Position numbers and translations under genes: made by a program. This document shows positions 24,865 through 35,000 of a stretch of DNA of 64,000 nt, piece after piece. Every line of letters starts with the position of its first letter. Within the stretch, counting starts at the first letter, position 1. Below the pieces are notes generated by a model. It did no database searches and had not been told where the DNA came from. It was given only the letters and a program-made list of their open reading frames with translations. Source of the DNA: an uncultured bacterium (GTDB lineage Bacteria; Bacteroidota; Bacteroidia; Bacteroidales; Bacteroidaceae); assembly GCA_905215345.1 (NCBI GenBank), contig CAJMPR010000004.1:292934-356933 (forward strand). Direction: 5' to 3'.

Positions 24865-27800
24865 ATGAAGAGAATACAAGTACTCATCTTATGGATTGTG
24901 GCATTCTGCCTGCCTGCTGCCGCGCATGATTATATGTTCAAGCATTTGGAAGTAAAAGACGGACTGTCCAATAATCAAGTCAACTCTATTTACAAAGACT
25001 CAAGAGGTTTCATGTGGTTTGGCACGGCTTCGGGGTTGAACCGTTATGATGGCTACGGCATCAAGGTGTATCGCAGCCGGCAGGATGATGAAAGATCTTT
25101 GCCCGATAGCTATATAGAAAAGGTACAGGAAGATGCTTCGGGTAATCTATGGATAGAAACAGGAGCCGGTTATGCTATCTACAACGCTGCTTCGAACGAC
25201 TTTAACCGTGATGTGGAGAAGTGGATGTGGAATATAGGCATTTCAGGACGACCGAATCTTATTTATATAGATAAAGAGAAAAACTACTGGATTTATGTCA
25301 TGGGTAAAGGAGTATATCGGTATAAGGCGGGAGACAAAGCGGCTGAGATAGTGAAGATAGCCGACGAGAAGTTTCTGGCAACAGAAATAACCGATATAAC
25401 CGAATGTGATAAAGGAATCCTGTTGGTTAATGCCAACGGGGTGATAGCTTGTATCGATGCCCGGAAGTTGGAGCCTGAATGGATGAACAAGGACATTGCA
25501 GAAGAGTGGGGGAATGGGAGGAATATTGTGTTCACCCTGTTTGTAGACCGTAATGACCGGGTATGGATATACAGTGTGGAGGGCATGTGGATTTATAGCC
25601 TTTCGCGTAAAGTCTGGGAGTCCCGTTCTATTCGCGGAGATACTTACGATGCCGTACGGGCATTGGCACAGGATAAGAACGGACGTATATGGGTAGGCAG
25701 AGACCAGGACGGTATTGAAATTATTGGTGGACAGGGTACTCATTTGAAACTGGTGAATGATGCCAGTAATGACCGTACATTATCTAATAATACGATTACT
25801 GCACTTTATGAGGATGCTTCCGGAACGATGTGGGTGGGAACCTACAAAAAGGGAATTTCGTTCTATAACGAGAGTGCCTTTAAATTCGGTATTGTAGATG
25901 TGGGTGATGTGAATTGTGTGGAAGACGGCAAGAATAATATCGTGTGGCTGGGTACGAACGATAATGGTTTGGTACGCTGGAACATGGCAACCGGAGAACG
26001 GAAGATATTCTCGCATACAACGGATGCGTATTCTATTTCCAGCAATGTAGTCGTATGCCTCCTGCAAGGTAGTGATGGCAAACTTTGGGCGGGAACCTTT
26101 TGGGGAGGATTGAATTGCTATGACGGTAATCGCTTTATCCATTATCGTGCCGGTAAGGGACAGGATGGAAACAATACGTTGGTCTACGACAATGTCTGGG
26201 CTTTGGCGGAGGATGCCGACGGCTATATATGGATTGGTACATTGGGTGGAGGTGTACAATGCCTCAATCCCAAGACCGGAATTTTTGAAACTTATTATAC
26301 GGGTAATTCCAATCTGGTATCCGATTATATATCTTCTCTTTGTATAGGACGTGATCATACCTTATTGATAGGTACATCGGCTGGTATGAGTATTATGGAT
26401 TTGGATACCAGAAAGATAACTAACTTTGCCGGTACAAAGTCAGGTAAGGCACGGTTCTCCAACCAGAATATAAATCAAGTGTATGAAGATAGCCGTGGCT
26501 TGTTTTGGATAGCTACCCGCGAGGGACTCAATGTGTACGATCCGAAACGGGATGAACTTTTTGAAGTATCCATCAAACCGGATTTCTCAAAGTTATTCAT
26601 CTTGGGAATTACCGAAGATAATAACAGAAGTATGTGGGTGAGTACAGGCGGTGAACTTATAAATGTAGTGCCCTCTGCCGATACCAAGACCGGGCAAATA
26701 ACTTTCCGTAGCTATACTTATAATGATAAGGACGGGTTACAAAGTTGTGATTTCAACCAACGCTCGCTCAAACGCTTGCATACGGGAGAAATTGTAGTTG
26801 GAGGACTGTATGGCTTGAACCGTTTTAATCCTGACAACATCAAATACAACCATACTTTGCCTAAAGTGATGTTTACCGGTTTCCAACTGTTCAACCGGGA
26901 TGTGGATGTTGGCGAGAAATGTGATGGGCGTATCATCCTGACGGAAGCCTTGAACAGTATCAAAGAGGTGGTGCTGGATTATAAACAGAATGTATTTACC
27001 GTCTTGTTTGCATCTGACAATTATGTATTACCCGATAAGACACGGTATTTCTATAAACTCGAAGGATTCAATGAAGACTGGCTGGAAGAAACGGCGGATA
27101 TGCACCGGGTTACTTATACTAACTTGGCCCCCGGTACTTATGCCTTGAAGGTGAAAGCAACCAACAGTGATGGCTATGCCGGTACGGAAGAGGCGAGCTT
27201 GAAAATCGTTATCCTGCCTCCTTTCTGGATGACTCCGTGGGCATATACCTGTTATGTACTTTTGATTATTAGTGCCGTATGCTTATCGCTCTATACCGTA
27301 CAGCGCCGGGAACGTAATAAGTTCAAGATCCGCCAAATGGAACAGGATGCCAGAAAGAACGAAGAAGTCAACCAAATGAAGTTTCGCTTCTTTACGAATG
27401 TCAGCCATGAACTTCGTACTCCGTTGACGTTGATTATTTCACCGCTGGAAAGTTTGATGAAAGACGCGACCGATGAAAAACGACTGGATAAACTCAAGCT
27501 GATGCACCGTAACGCTTTGCGCTTGTTGACGTTGGTAAACCAGTTACTGGACTTCCGTAAAAATGAAGTAGCAGGACTGCATCTGAGCCTTTCCGAAGGG
27601 GACGTCGTGGCTTATGTACGTAATATTTGCAGTTCTTTCCTCATGCTTTCTGAGAAAAAGAATGTACATCTCACTTTCTTCTCGGCTATCGACCATTTGA
27701 ATATGGCTTTCGATGAAGACAAAGTAGGAAAGATCGTGATGAACTTATTGTCCAATGCTTTCAAGTTTACTCCGGAGGGAGGGCGTGTAGACGTATCGAT

Positions 27801-28932
27801 AGATGTCCTGAAGGAAACGCCGGAAATGCTGGAAATAAAAGTTTCTGATACGGGTACCGGTATCAGTAATGAGAATAAAGAACGTATTTTCGAACGTTTC
27901 TACCAGGTGGAACAGGAAGGTGACAATCATCAAAGTACGGGTAGCGGTATCGGTTTGAGCCTGGTTCGTGATTTCGTGACGTTGCATGGAGGTACGGTGC
28001 GGGTATTCGATAATGTCGGTACGGGTAGTGTCTTTGTGGTAAATCTTCCTGTGAAGCATAAGGAATTATCTTCGGATAATAGTGAACTGTCTGCCGAAGA
28101 TAATGTATTGCCTTCCGATGGAGAAGAGCTGTCTTCCGACCAGACTCCTGAGGAAGTATTGGCAGAGGCGGAGAAGGAGAAACCGTTGGCATTGATTGTA
28201 GATGATAATGAGGACCTTATCGATTTTATGAAGGATGCGCTCAGCCTGTACTTCAGGGTGAAATCGGCAACCAATGGCAGGGAGGCCTGGCAGATGATTC
28301 CCGATTTGATGCCGGATATTATAGTGAGTGACGTGATGATGCCCGAAATGGATGGTAATGAACTTTGCCGTTGGGTGAAGTCGGATAAACGTACTTCCAA
28401 CATTCCGTTCATACTGCTCACAGCCAAGCAGGCGATAGAGGACAAGGTGGAAGGACTGACAATCGGTGCGGATGATTATGTTACAAAGCCATTCAACGTG
28501 GAAGTACTGGTGTTGCGTATGCGTAAGCTGATTGACTGGAGCCGGAGGAATAAATCGCGTACTCATATAGACCCTGAGCCGAGCGAAATAGTAATTACCT
28601 CTTTGGACGAACAGTTAGTGGCGAAGGCTATAAAATATGTAGAAGACCATATATCCCGGCCAGACTTGTCGGTAGAGGTATTAAGTCGTGAGTTGGGTAT
28701 GAGCCGGGTGCAACTTTATAAGAAGCTTTTGCAGATTACGGGTAAGACGCCTACCGAGTTTATACGCATTATCCGCTTGAAACGGGCGATGCAATTCTTG
28801 CGCGAGAGTCAGTTGAACGTGTCCGAGATTGCTTATAATGTGGGCTTTAACAACCCCAAGTATTTCACGAAATATTTCAAGGAAGAATTTGGCGTTTTGC
28901 CCTCTGTCTTTCAGGAAAAGGAGGGTAAATAA
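24865..28932 (+). CDS. Hybrid two-component system sensor/regulator
   Basis: 1355 residues. A signal peptide (about 1-21) leads a periplasmic region of repeated propeller units (IYKDSRGFMWFGTASGLNRYDG and many WVGT/WIGT repeats, about 25-680), a Y_Y_Y domain (about 695-775) and one transmembrane helix (about 792-812). Cytoplasmic parts follow: HisKA with phospho-acceptor His848 (NVSHELRTPLTL), HATPase (GTGISNENKERIFERFYQ and GIGLSLV), a receiver domain with Asp1156, and an AraC-type helix-turn-helix at the C terminus. Such proteins sense a specific oligosaccharide and switch on the whole glycan locus. It has a terminator after it. Confidence 0.96.
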   Translation: MKRIQVLILWIVAFCLPAAAHDYMFKHLEVKDGLSNNQVNSIYKDSRGFMWFGTASGLNRYDGYGIKVYRSRQDDERSLPDSYIEKVQEDASGNLWIETGAGYAIYNAASNDFNRDVEKWMWNIGISGRPNLIYIDKEKNYWIYVMGKGVYRYKAGDKAAEIVKIADEKFLATEITDITECDKGILLVNANGVIACIDARKLEPEWMNKDIAEEWGNGRNIVFTLFVDRNDRVWIYSVEGMWIYSLSRKVWESRSIRGDTYDAVRALAQDKNGRIWVGRDQDGIEIIGGQGTHLKLVNDASNDRTLSNNTITALYEDASGTMWVGTYKKGISFYNESAFKFGIVDVGDVNCVEDGKNNIVWLGTNDNGLVRWNMATGERKIFSHTTDAYSISSNVVVCLLQGSDGKLWAGTFWGGLNCYDGNRFIHYRAGKGQDGNNTLVYDNVWALAEDADGYIWIGTLGGGVQCLNPKTGIFETYYTGNSNLVSDYISSLCIGRDHTLLIGTSAGMSIMDLDTRKITNFAGTKSGKARFSNQNINQVYEDSRGLFWIATREGLNVYDPKRDELFEVSIKPDFSKLFILGITEDNNRSMWVSTGGELINVVPSADTKTGQITFRSYTYNDKDGLQSCDFNQRSLKRLHTGEIVVGGLYGLNRFNPDNIKYNHTLPKVMFTGFQLFNRDVDVGEKCDGRIILTEALNSIKEVVLDYKQNVFTVLFASDNYVLPDKTRYFYKLEGFNEDWLEETADMHRVTYTNLAPGTYALKVKATNSDGYAGTEEASLKIVILPPFWMTPWAYTCYVLLIISAVCLSLYTVQRRERNKFKIRQMEQDARKNEEVNQMKFRFFTNVSHELRTPLTLIISPLESLMKDATDEKRLDKLKLMHRNALRLLTLVNQLLDFRKNEVAGLHLSLSEGDVVAYVRNICSSFLMLSEKKNVHLTFFSAIDHLNMAFDEDKVGKIVMNLLSNAFKFTPEGGRVDVSIDVLKETPEMLEIKVSDTGTGISNENKERIFERFYQVEQEGDNHQSTGSGIGLSLVRDFVTLHGGTVRVFDNVGTGSVFVVNLPVKHKELSSDNSELSAEDNVLPSDGEELSSDQTPEEVLAEAEKEKPLALIVDDNEDLIDFMKDALSLYFRVKSATNGREAWQMIPDLMPDIIVSDVMMPEMDGNELCRWVKSDKRTSNIPFILLTAKQAIEDKVEGLTIGADDYVTKPFNVEVLVLRMRKLIDWSRRNKSRTHIDPEPSEIVITSLDEQLVAKAIKYVEDHISRPDLSVEVLSRELGMSRVQLYKKLLQITGKTPTEFIRIIRLKRAMQFLRESQLNVSEIAYNVGFNNPKYFTKYFKEEFGVLPSVFQEKEGK

Positions 28933-28976
28933 CAAAAGATACCTATAAAGGAAACATATCGTCTTTTTATAAATCA

Positions 28977-29015
28977 AAAAAGCCCTTTCGTCTCAACATC
29001 GAAAGGGCTTTTTAG
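28977..29015 (+). terminator. Terminator after the sensor gene
   Basis: A 14-bp perfect stem (28977-28990 with 29000-29013) has flanking A and T runs and the loop TCTCAACAT. Confidence 0.9.
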
Positions 29016-29047
29016 GCTTAAAACGTTCTATCTTTACACTCAGAGAA

Positions 29048-29084
29048 AGTGGACAAGGTTTCTTCCTCGCTCCCCTTGTCAACT
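29048..29084. repeat. Short inverted repeat with the GACAAGG/CCTTGTC motif
   Basis: AGTGGACAAGG and CCTTGTCAACT face each other across 15 bases upstream of the GH31 gene. The same motif occurs at 18760 and inside the GH95 gene. Confidence 0.55.
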
Positions 29085-29125
29085 AAGACCTCGTTACTTG
29101 AATATATAACTTTAAAATTTATAAT

Positions 29126-32014
29126 ATGAAATTGAAAAGCACTTCAGTTTATTTACTTGCCGGGTGGCTCCTTGCAGCGTGTGCCGGAAGCGGTTACGAG
29201 AAAACCGACAAGGGTGTAATTATAGAAGTAAAACAACAACAACCTACTGATGTAAAAAAAGTACGCTTGGAAGTAATGGGCGAAAAGCTGATACATGTAT
29301 CGGCTACTCCAGAAAAGAACTTCTCCAAAGAAAAAAGTCTGATTGTAATTCCACAGGAGCAAAAGGTGGACTTCAAGGTAGAAGATAACGGGGATGCAAT
29401 TACGGTGAAGACATCGCAATTGTCGGCTACCGTGTCCAAATTAACGGGTGAAGTCCGGTTTGCAGATGCCGATGGTAAACTGATATTGGCGGAAGAACAA
29501 CAGGGAAAGAGCTTTACTCCTATTGAAGTAGAAGGCACGAAAGCGTATACGGTTCGCCAAGTATTCCAGTCTGCCGATGACGAGGCTTTCTACGGATTGG
29601 GACAGCATCAGGCTGACGAATTTAATTATAAGGGAAAGAATGAAGAACTTTTCCAATATAATACGAAGGTATCCGTACCTTTCATTGTGTCCAATAAGAA
29701 CTACGGTGTACTGTGGGACAGCTATTCGTTGTGCCGTTTCGGTGACCCGCGTGACTATTCGCAACTAAGCAGTGTATTCAAACTTTATGATAAAGAAGGG
29801 TTGGAAGGTGCTTTGACGGGAACTTATGTTCCGTCTCCCCAATCGGATGCGGAAACATTGGTGCGCCGGGAAGACTCGCTCTATTTTGAACACCTGAAAA
29901 GAGGTGACTTGTCCAAAGTGGTGAATTTGCCTGAAGGTTTCCCGTTGATGGGTTCGCAAGTGACCTATGAAGGAGAAATAGAACCGTCGGAGAGCGGGAC
30001 TTTCCGTTTCATCCTTTATTATGCCGGATATACGAAGGTATATATTAATAATGAATTGGTAGTTCCCGAACGTTGGCGTACGGCATGGAACCCGAATAGC
30101 TATAAGTTTGCCGTTAATCTGGAAGCCGGTAAACGTGTACCTTTGAAAATAGAATGGATTCCCGACGGCTATGTCTCTTATTGCGGATTGCGTGCCTTGA
30201 GTCCCGTTCCCACCGAGGAACAGAACAAACTTGCCTGGTGGGGTGAGATGCAGAACGAGATTGACTATTACTTCGTTTACGGTGACAATATGGACGAGGT
30301 TATTAGCGGCTACCGTGCTTTGACAGGCAAATCGCAGATCATGCCCAAGTGGGCGATGGGTTACTGGCAGAGCCGCGAGCGCTATAAGACGCAGGACGAA
30401 ATATTGGGAGCTTTGAAAGAATTCCGTAAACGTCAGATTCCTATCGACAACATCGTGCTCGATTGGAGCTATTGGCCTGAGGATGCTTGGGGTAGTCATG
30501 AGTTTGACAAAGTACGTTTCCCCAACCCGAAAGCAATGGTCGATTCTATCCATGCAATGAATGCCAAGATGATGATTTCCGTTTGGCCGAAGTTTTATGC
30601 AAGTACGGAACATTACAAAGAATTCGATAAGAACGGCTGGATGTATCAGCAGGCTATCAAAGACAGTATCCGCGACTGGATCGGTCCCGGTTATATCGGT
30701 TCGTTCTACGATGCTTACGATGCGGATGCCCGTAAGCTGTTCTGGAAACAAATGCAGGATCATCTTTATACGCTCGGCATCGATGCCTGGTGGATGGATG
30801 CCAGCGAACCGAATATTCGTGACTGTACGGATATTCAGTATCGCAAGGCTCTTTGCGGTCCGACGGCCCTTGGACCTTCCGCCCAATATTTCAATGCTTA
30901 TGCTTTGATGAATGCTGAGGCTATCTATGACGGACAGCGCAGCGCAGATAATGACAAACGTGTGTTCTTGTTGACCCGTTCGGGCTTTGCGGGCTTGCAA
31001 CGCTACTCTACCGCTACATGGAGCGGGGATATTGCTACACGTTGGGAAGATATGAAAGCTCAGATTTCCGCCGGATTGAACTTTGCCGTGAGCGGTATCC
31101 CTTACTGGACAATGGACATCGGCGGTTTTTGCGTGGAAAGACGTTATGAGGACGGACAACGCGAGTTTGACAAGACCGGCCGTGAGAATACGGATTATAA
31201 GGAGTGGAGAGAGTTGAATACACGCTGGTATCAGTTCGGAGCTTTCTGTCCGTTGTTCCGTGCGCATGGTCAATATCCGTTCCGCGAGGTTTGGAACATT
31301 GCACCCGAGGGACATCCCTGTTATAATTCCATTGTGTATTATACCAAGTTACGTTATAATATGATGCCTTATATCTATTCGTTGGCAGGAATGACGTTTT
31401 TCAATGATTATACCATTATGCGTCCGTTGGTAATGGACTTTGCGGAAGATGTAAATGTAAATAATATAGGTGACCAGTTTATGTTCGGTCCTGCAATCAT
31501 GGCAGCTCCGGTATATGAATATGGCGCACGCAACCGTGAAGTGTACTTTCCTGCCGGTATCGGTTGGTATGACTTCTATTCAGGCAAATACGTTGCGGGT
31601 GGGCAAAAGTTGACGGTGGATGCTCCCTACGAACGTATTCCGTTATATGTGCGCCAAGGTGCTATCGTCCCTTATGGTCCCGACATGCAGTATAGCAATG
31701 AGAAACCGGCTTCGGAAATAACTCTCTATATCTATACAGGTAAAGATGGTGTATTTACTCTCTACGAAGACGAAGGTGTGAATTATAATTATGAGAAAGG
31801 ACAATACGCTACTATTCCTTTTACTTACAACGAAGCTGATGCGATTCTGACTATCGGTGAACGCGTGGGTGAATTCCCCGGTATGCTGAAAGAGCGTACA
31901 TTCAATGTTGTAAAAGTCAGTAAAGACCAACCGCAACCATTCGATCTGAAAGCGAAAGGCACGGTTGTGAAGTATAATGGGACGGAACAGAGTGTGAAAT
32001 TATTAAATAAGTAA
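29126..32014 (+). CDS. GH31 alpha-glycosidase (probable alpha-xylosidase) with PA14 insert
   Basis: 962 residues with lipobox AAC near residue 19. The N-terminal GH31 beta-sandwich contains a PA14-like insert (about 225-360; GTFRFILYYAGYTKVYINNEL). The catalytic barrel follows, with nucleophile Asp558 in WWMDASEPN and acid/base Asp635 in WSGDIATRW. The C-terminal beta domains close the protein. GH31 enzymes with a PA14 insert at this position are known as alpha-xylosidases that remove the non-reducing-end xylose from xyloglucan oligosaccharides. Alpha-glucosidase activity cannot be excluded. The neighbours GH2, GH3 and GH95 support the xyloglucan reading. No clear promoter box precedes it. 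Confidence 0.92.
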   Translation: MKLKSTSVYLLAGWLLAACAGSGYEKTDKGVIIEVKQQQPTDVKKVRLEVMGEKLIHVSATPEKNFSKEKSLIVIPQEQKVDFKVEDNGDAITVKTSQLSATVSKLTGEVRFADADGKLILAEEQQGKSFTPIEVEGTKAYTVRQVFQSADDEAFYGLGQHQADEFNYKGKNEELFQYNTKVSVPFIVSNKNYGVLWDSYSLCRFGDPRDYSQLSSVFKLYDKEGLEGALTGTYVPSPQSDAETLVRREDSLYFEHLKRGDLSKVVNLPEGFPLMGSQVTYEGEIEPSESGTFRFILYYAGYTKVYINNELVVPERWRTAWNPNSYKFAVNLEAGKRVPLKIEWIPDGYVSYCGLRALSPVPTEEQNKLAWWGEMQNEIDYYFVYGDNMDEVISGYRALTGKSQIMPKWAMGYWQSRERYKTQDEILGALKEFRKRQIPIDNIVLDWSYWPEDAWGSHEFDKVRFPNPKAMVDSIHAMNAKMMISVWPKFYASTEHYKEFDKNGWMYQQAIKDSIRDWIGPGYIGSFYDAYDADARKLFWKQMQDHLYTLGIDAWWMDASEPNIRDCTDIQYRKALCGPTALGPSAQYFNAYALMNAEAIYDGQRSADNDKRVFLLTRSGFAGLQRYSTATWSGDIATRWEDMKAQISAGLNFAVSGIPYWTMDIGGFCVERRYEDGQREFDKTGRENTDYKEWRELNTRWYQFGAFCPLFRAHGQYPFREVWNIAPEGHPCYNSIVYYTKLRYNMMPYIYSLAGMTFFNDYTIMRPLVMDFAEDVNVNNIGDQFMFGPAIMAAPVYEYGARNREVYFPAGIGWYDFYSGKYVAGGQKLTVDAPYERIPLYVRQGAIVPYGPDMQYSNEKPASEITLYIYTGKDGVFTLYEDEGVNYNYEKGQYATIPFTYNEADAILTIGERVGEFPGMLKERTFNVVKVSKDQPQPFDLKAKGTVVKYNGTEQSVKLLNK

Positions 32015-32019
32015 ATGAT

Positions 32020-32170
32020 AATTTAGCGGCTTCACCGCTAAATTAAGTGATAAGTTGTTAGTGATTAGTGATTGGTTTGTGTCTCCATGCGGAATAACGG
32101 CGCAGCTTAATCATAAGCAAATCACTAATCATTAACAACTTATCACTGCGAAGCTCCGCTTCGCTAAATT
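32020..32170. repeat. 150-bp nested inverted-repeat element between GH31 and GH2 genes
   Basis: Outer AATTTAGCG (32020-32028) pairs with CGCTAAATT (32162-32170). Inner 28-base arms at 32046-32073 and 32120-32147 match with one mismatch. Two small hairpins flank them: a 10-bp stem at 32020-32044 and GCGAAGC-TCC-GCTTCGC at 32148-32164. It has the look of a miniature mobile or dispersed palindromic element. No gene is inside. Confidence 0.85.
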
Positions 32171-32188
32171 CCCATTTGTATTCTTATT

Positions 32189-34771
32189 ATGAAAAAACTA
32201 TTACTAATATCAACGTTAAGCCTGCTGCTTTTAGTCACAGCCTGTACTTTTCCCGAAGAAGCGGTTAATGATCGGCGACAACTCTTTACTGTCGGTTGGG
32301 TTTTTCATTTGGGGGATGATAGTATCGCTGCCCGTCCGGATTACGATGATACAGGCTGGCGAAAATTGAATCTGCCACATGATTGGGCTATTGAAGGAGA
32401 ATTCAGTAAAGATAATCCTTCCGGAACGGGTGGAGGCGCGTTGCCCGGTGGCATCGGCTGGTATCGTAAGACATTCACCGTTGATAAAGCGGAGGAGGGG
32501 AAACGACTATATATCGACTTTGATGGCATCTATATGAATTCTACCGTTTACATCAACGGACATCGGTTGGGCATGCGTCCCTATGGTTATATCTCATTCA
32601 GTTATGACCTGACCCCTTATATTCGATGGGGAGAGAAAAATGTAATTGCAGTGCGGGTGGATAATGAGGAACAACCCAATTCCCGTTGGTATTCCGGCTG
32701 TGGTATTTATCGTAATGTATGGCTGACAAAGGTAAACCCGGTACATGTGGCACAATGGGGGACGTATGTGACAGCAGAGGAAGTCTCGAAAAATAGTGCC
32801 CGTCTGTTGGTGCGTACAAAGGTACAATACGATGTTGCTGCCCAGATGAGGGATTCTGTGAAGCAAGCTGACGGCACGTACGTTGTATTTGAGTCGGAAA
32901 TTATTCCTCTGGCGGATGTTGTTTTATACTCCCGGCTGATTGATGCTGGCGGAAGTGTTGTGGGAGAGGTTGCGTCGGAACTTCAGGTTATGCCTGTTAC
33001 TCCCGTTGAAGTAGAGCAAGAAATAACATTGAAGAATCCTAACCTTTGGAGCATCGATACACCTTATATATATAAGGTAGAGAGTATTCTCAAAGATAGG
33101 ACTACTGGCGAAGTGCTGGATACTTATATAACCCCGGTGGGAATTCGTACCTTCCTCTTTGATGCCCGGAAGGGTTTCATCCTGAACGGTGAACGGATAA
33201 AGATTAACGGTGTCTGTATGCACCATGACCTGGGCTGCCTGGGGGCGGCGGTGAACGTGCGTGCCATGGAACGCCAACTGGAAATACTGAAAGAAATGGG
33301 TTGCAACGGTATCCGCTGTTCACACAACCCTCCTGCACCGGAACTGCTCGACCTTTGTGACCGTATGGGTTTCATCGTCATGGATGAGGCTTTTGATATG
33401 TGGCGTAAGAAAAAGACCTCGCACGACTATGCCCGCTATTTTAATGAATGGCACGAGCGTGACCTTGCCGACCTTGTGATGCGTGACCGCAATCACCCCT
33501 CCATCTTTATATGGAGCATCGGTAACGAAGTGCTGGAGCAATGGAGCGATGCGAAGGCTGATACACTCAGCTTGGAAGAAGCGAACCTTGTTCTGAACTT
33601 CGGGCATGATAAAAGCATGTTGGCAAAGGAAGGTGAAGTATCTGTTAACTCCTTATTGACGAAAAAACTCGTGGACAAGGTGAAGGAACTGGATAATACC
33701 CGCCCTGTTACCGCAGGTTGTAACGAGCCGAATCCCAATAACCATTTGTTCCGTTCGGGAGCATTGGATATTATCGGCTTCAATTATCATGACAACTGGT
33801 TTGCCGGTGTTCCGGAGAACTTTCCCGGTAAGCCGTTTATTGTGGCGGAGAGTGTATCGGCATTGATGACGCGAGGTTACTACCGCATGCCGAGTGACTC
33901 GGTAGTGACTTGTCCGGAGCGTTGGGACAAACCTTATTATGATGCTTCATTTTCTTGTTCCTCCTATGATAACTGCCATGTACCCTGGGGCAATCAGCAT
34001 GAAGGTACGATGCGCCATGTGAAGAATAACGATTTCATCAGCGGGCAGTATGTTTGGACAGGGTTCGATTATATCGGTGAACCTACTCCTTACGGCTGGC
34101 CGGCACGCAGTTCGTTCTTCGGTATTGTTGATCTCGCAGGATTTCCGAAAGACATTTATTATATGTACCAGTCGGAATGGCGTCCCGATAAAACTGTGCT
34201 TCACCTCTTTCCGCATTGGAATTGGACACCGGGGCAGGAGGTTGACCTTTGGGCTTATTATAATAATGCCGACGAGGTGGAACTCTTTGTGAATGGTGAG
34301 TCACAAGGGGTACGCAGTAAAGATAAAGACGATTTCCACGTGAGGTGGCGCGTACAGTATCAGCCAGGTGCGGTGAAAGCTGTTTCCCGTAAAGACGGCA
34401 AGATAGTGGCGGAGAAGGAAATCCGTACTGCCGACGAGCCTGCGCGAATTCGTCTGATACCCGACCGAAGTACTATTCATGCAGATGGCAAAGACCTGAG
34501 CTTTATTACGGTAGAGATAGTGGATAAGGAGGGTAATCTTTGTCCCCAAGCTGAAAATAATGTTACTTTTGCAGTGGAGGGTGTGGGCCTTATAGCCGGA
34601 GTAGATAATGGAAGCCCCATCTCAATGGAGAAGTTCAAAGACAATCACCGTAAGGCTTTCTATGGGAAATGCTTGGTGGTGATACAAAATAACGGCCAGT
34701 CCGGAGGCATTAAACTGACGGCTACCGCCGAAGGGTTGGAAAAAGCGGTGACAGGATTGAAAGCGAAATAG
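32189..34771 (+). CDS. GH2 beta-galactosidase
   Basis: 860 residues with lipobox VTAC (about Cys19). Sugar-binding, immunoglobulin-like and barrel domains follow the GH2 order. The acid/base Glu447 lies in IWSIGNEV and the nucleophile Glu631 in GFDYIGEPTP. C-terminal DUF4982-type and Ig-like domains (about 670-855) are typical of Bacteroides GH2 beta-galactosidases. It would remove galactose from xyloglucan side chains after fucose removal. Beta-glucuronidase or mannosidase activity is less likely, but the family is broad. The gene follows the inverted-repeat element and may share the GH31 transcript. Confidence 0.92.
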   Translation: MKKLLLISTLSLLLLVTACTFPEEAVNDRRQLFTVGWVFHLGDDSIAARPDYDDTGWRKLNLPHDWAIEGEFSKDNPSGTGGGALPGGIGWYRKTFTVDKAEEGKRLYIDFDGIYMNSTVYINGHRLGMRPYGYISFSYDLTPYIRWGEKNVIAVRVDNEEQPNSRWYSGCGIYRNVWLTKVNPVHVAQWGTYVTAEEVSKNSARLLVRTKVQYDVAAQMRDSVKQADGTYVVFESEIIPLADVVLYSRLIDAGGSVVGEVASELQVMPVTPVEVEQEITLKNPNLWSIDTPYIYKVESILKDRTTGEVLDTYITPVGIRTFLFDARKGFILNGERIKINGVCMHHDLGCLGAAVNVRAMERQLEILKEMGCNGIRCSHNPPAPELLDLCDRMGFIVMDEAFDMWRKKKTSHDYARYFNEWHERDLADLVMRDRNHPSIFIWSIGNEVLEQWSDAKADTLSLEEANLVLNFGHDKSMLAKEGEVSVNSLLTKKLVDKVKELDNTRPVTAGCNEPNPNNHLFRSGALDIIGFNYHDNWFAGVPENFPGKPFIVAESVSALMTRGYYRMPSDSVVTCPERWDKPYYDASFSCSSYDNCHVPWGNQHEGTMRHVKNNDFISGQYVWTGFDYIGEPTPYGWPARSSFFGIVDLAGFPKDIYYMYQSEWRPDKTVLHLFPHWNWTPGQEVDLWAYYNNADEVELFVNGESQGVRSKDKDDFHVRWRVQYQPGAVKAVSRKDGKIVAEKEIRTADEPARIRLIPDRSTIHADGKDLSFITVEIVDKEGNLCPQAENNVTFAVEGVGLIAGVDNGSPISMEKFKDNHRKAFYGKCLVVIQNNGQSGGIKLTATAEGLEKAVTGLKAK

Positions 34772-34860
34772 TTGTTTGAAGACCTCATTTGTCCTGTTTT
34801 ATGTATATTAAAAGTGGGTTTCGTAAGAAGCTGGCAGTCAGAGAGCTATAAAAAGGTGTG

Positions 34861-34948
34861 CTCAGTCGTATACTTAGGGTACCTAAGTCGTATTGTGAGA
34901 TACCCTAAGTATACGACTGAGATACTCTAAATATACGGCTGAATCTGC
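34861..34948. repeat. 22-bp-period inverted/direct repeat array upstream of GH3
   Basis: A perfect 21-bp inverted repeat (34861-34881 with 34901-34921) overlaps three direct units starting at 34883, 34905 and 34927. Each is 22 bases and begins CTAA. The unit sequence differs from the arrays at 17199 and 37365, but the period is the same. No gene lies between 34772 and 35000. Confidence 0.8.
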
Positions 34949-35000
34949 GAACCGTTTGCTTTGTAAATATTGTATACTAATAATTGATAACATAATTAAG

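Noticed and set aside
29765..31315. 516-codon minus-strand open frame within the GH31 gene
   Set aside because: The plus strand carries conserved GH31 motifs across the same bases; the long reverse frame is a codon-bias shadow.
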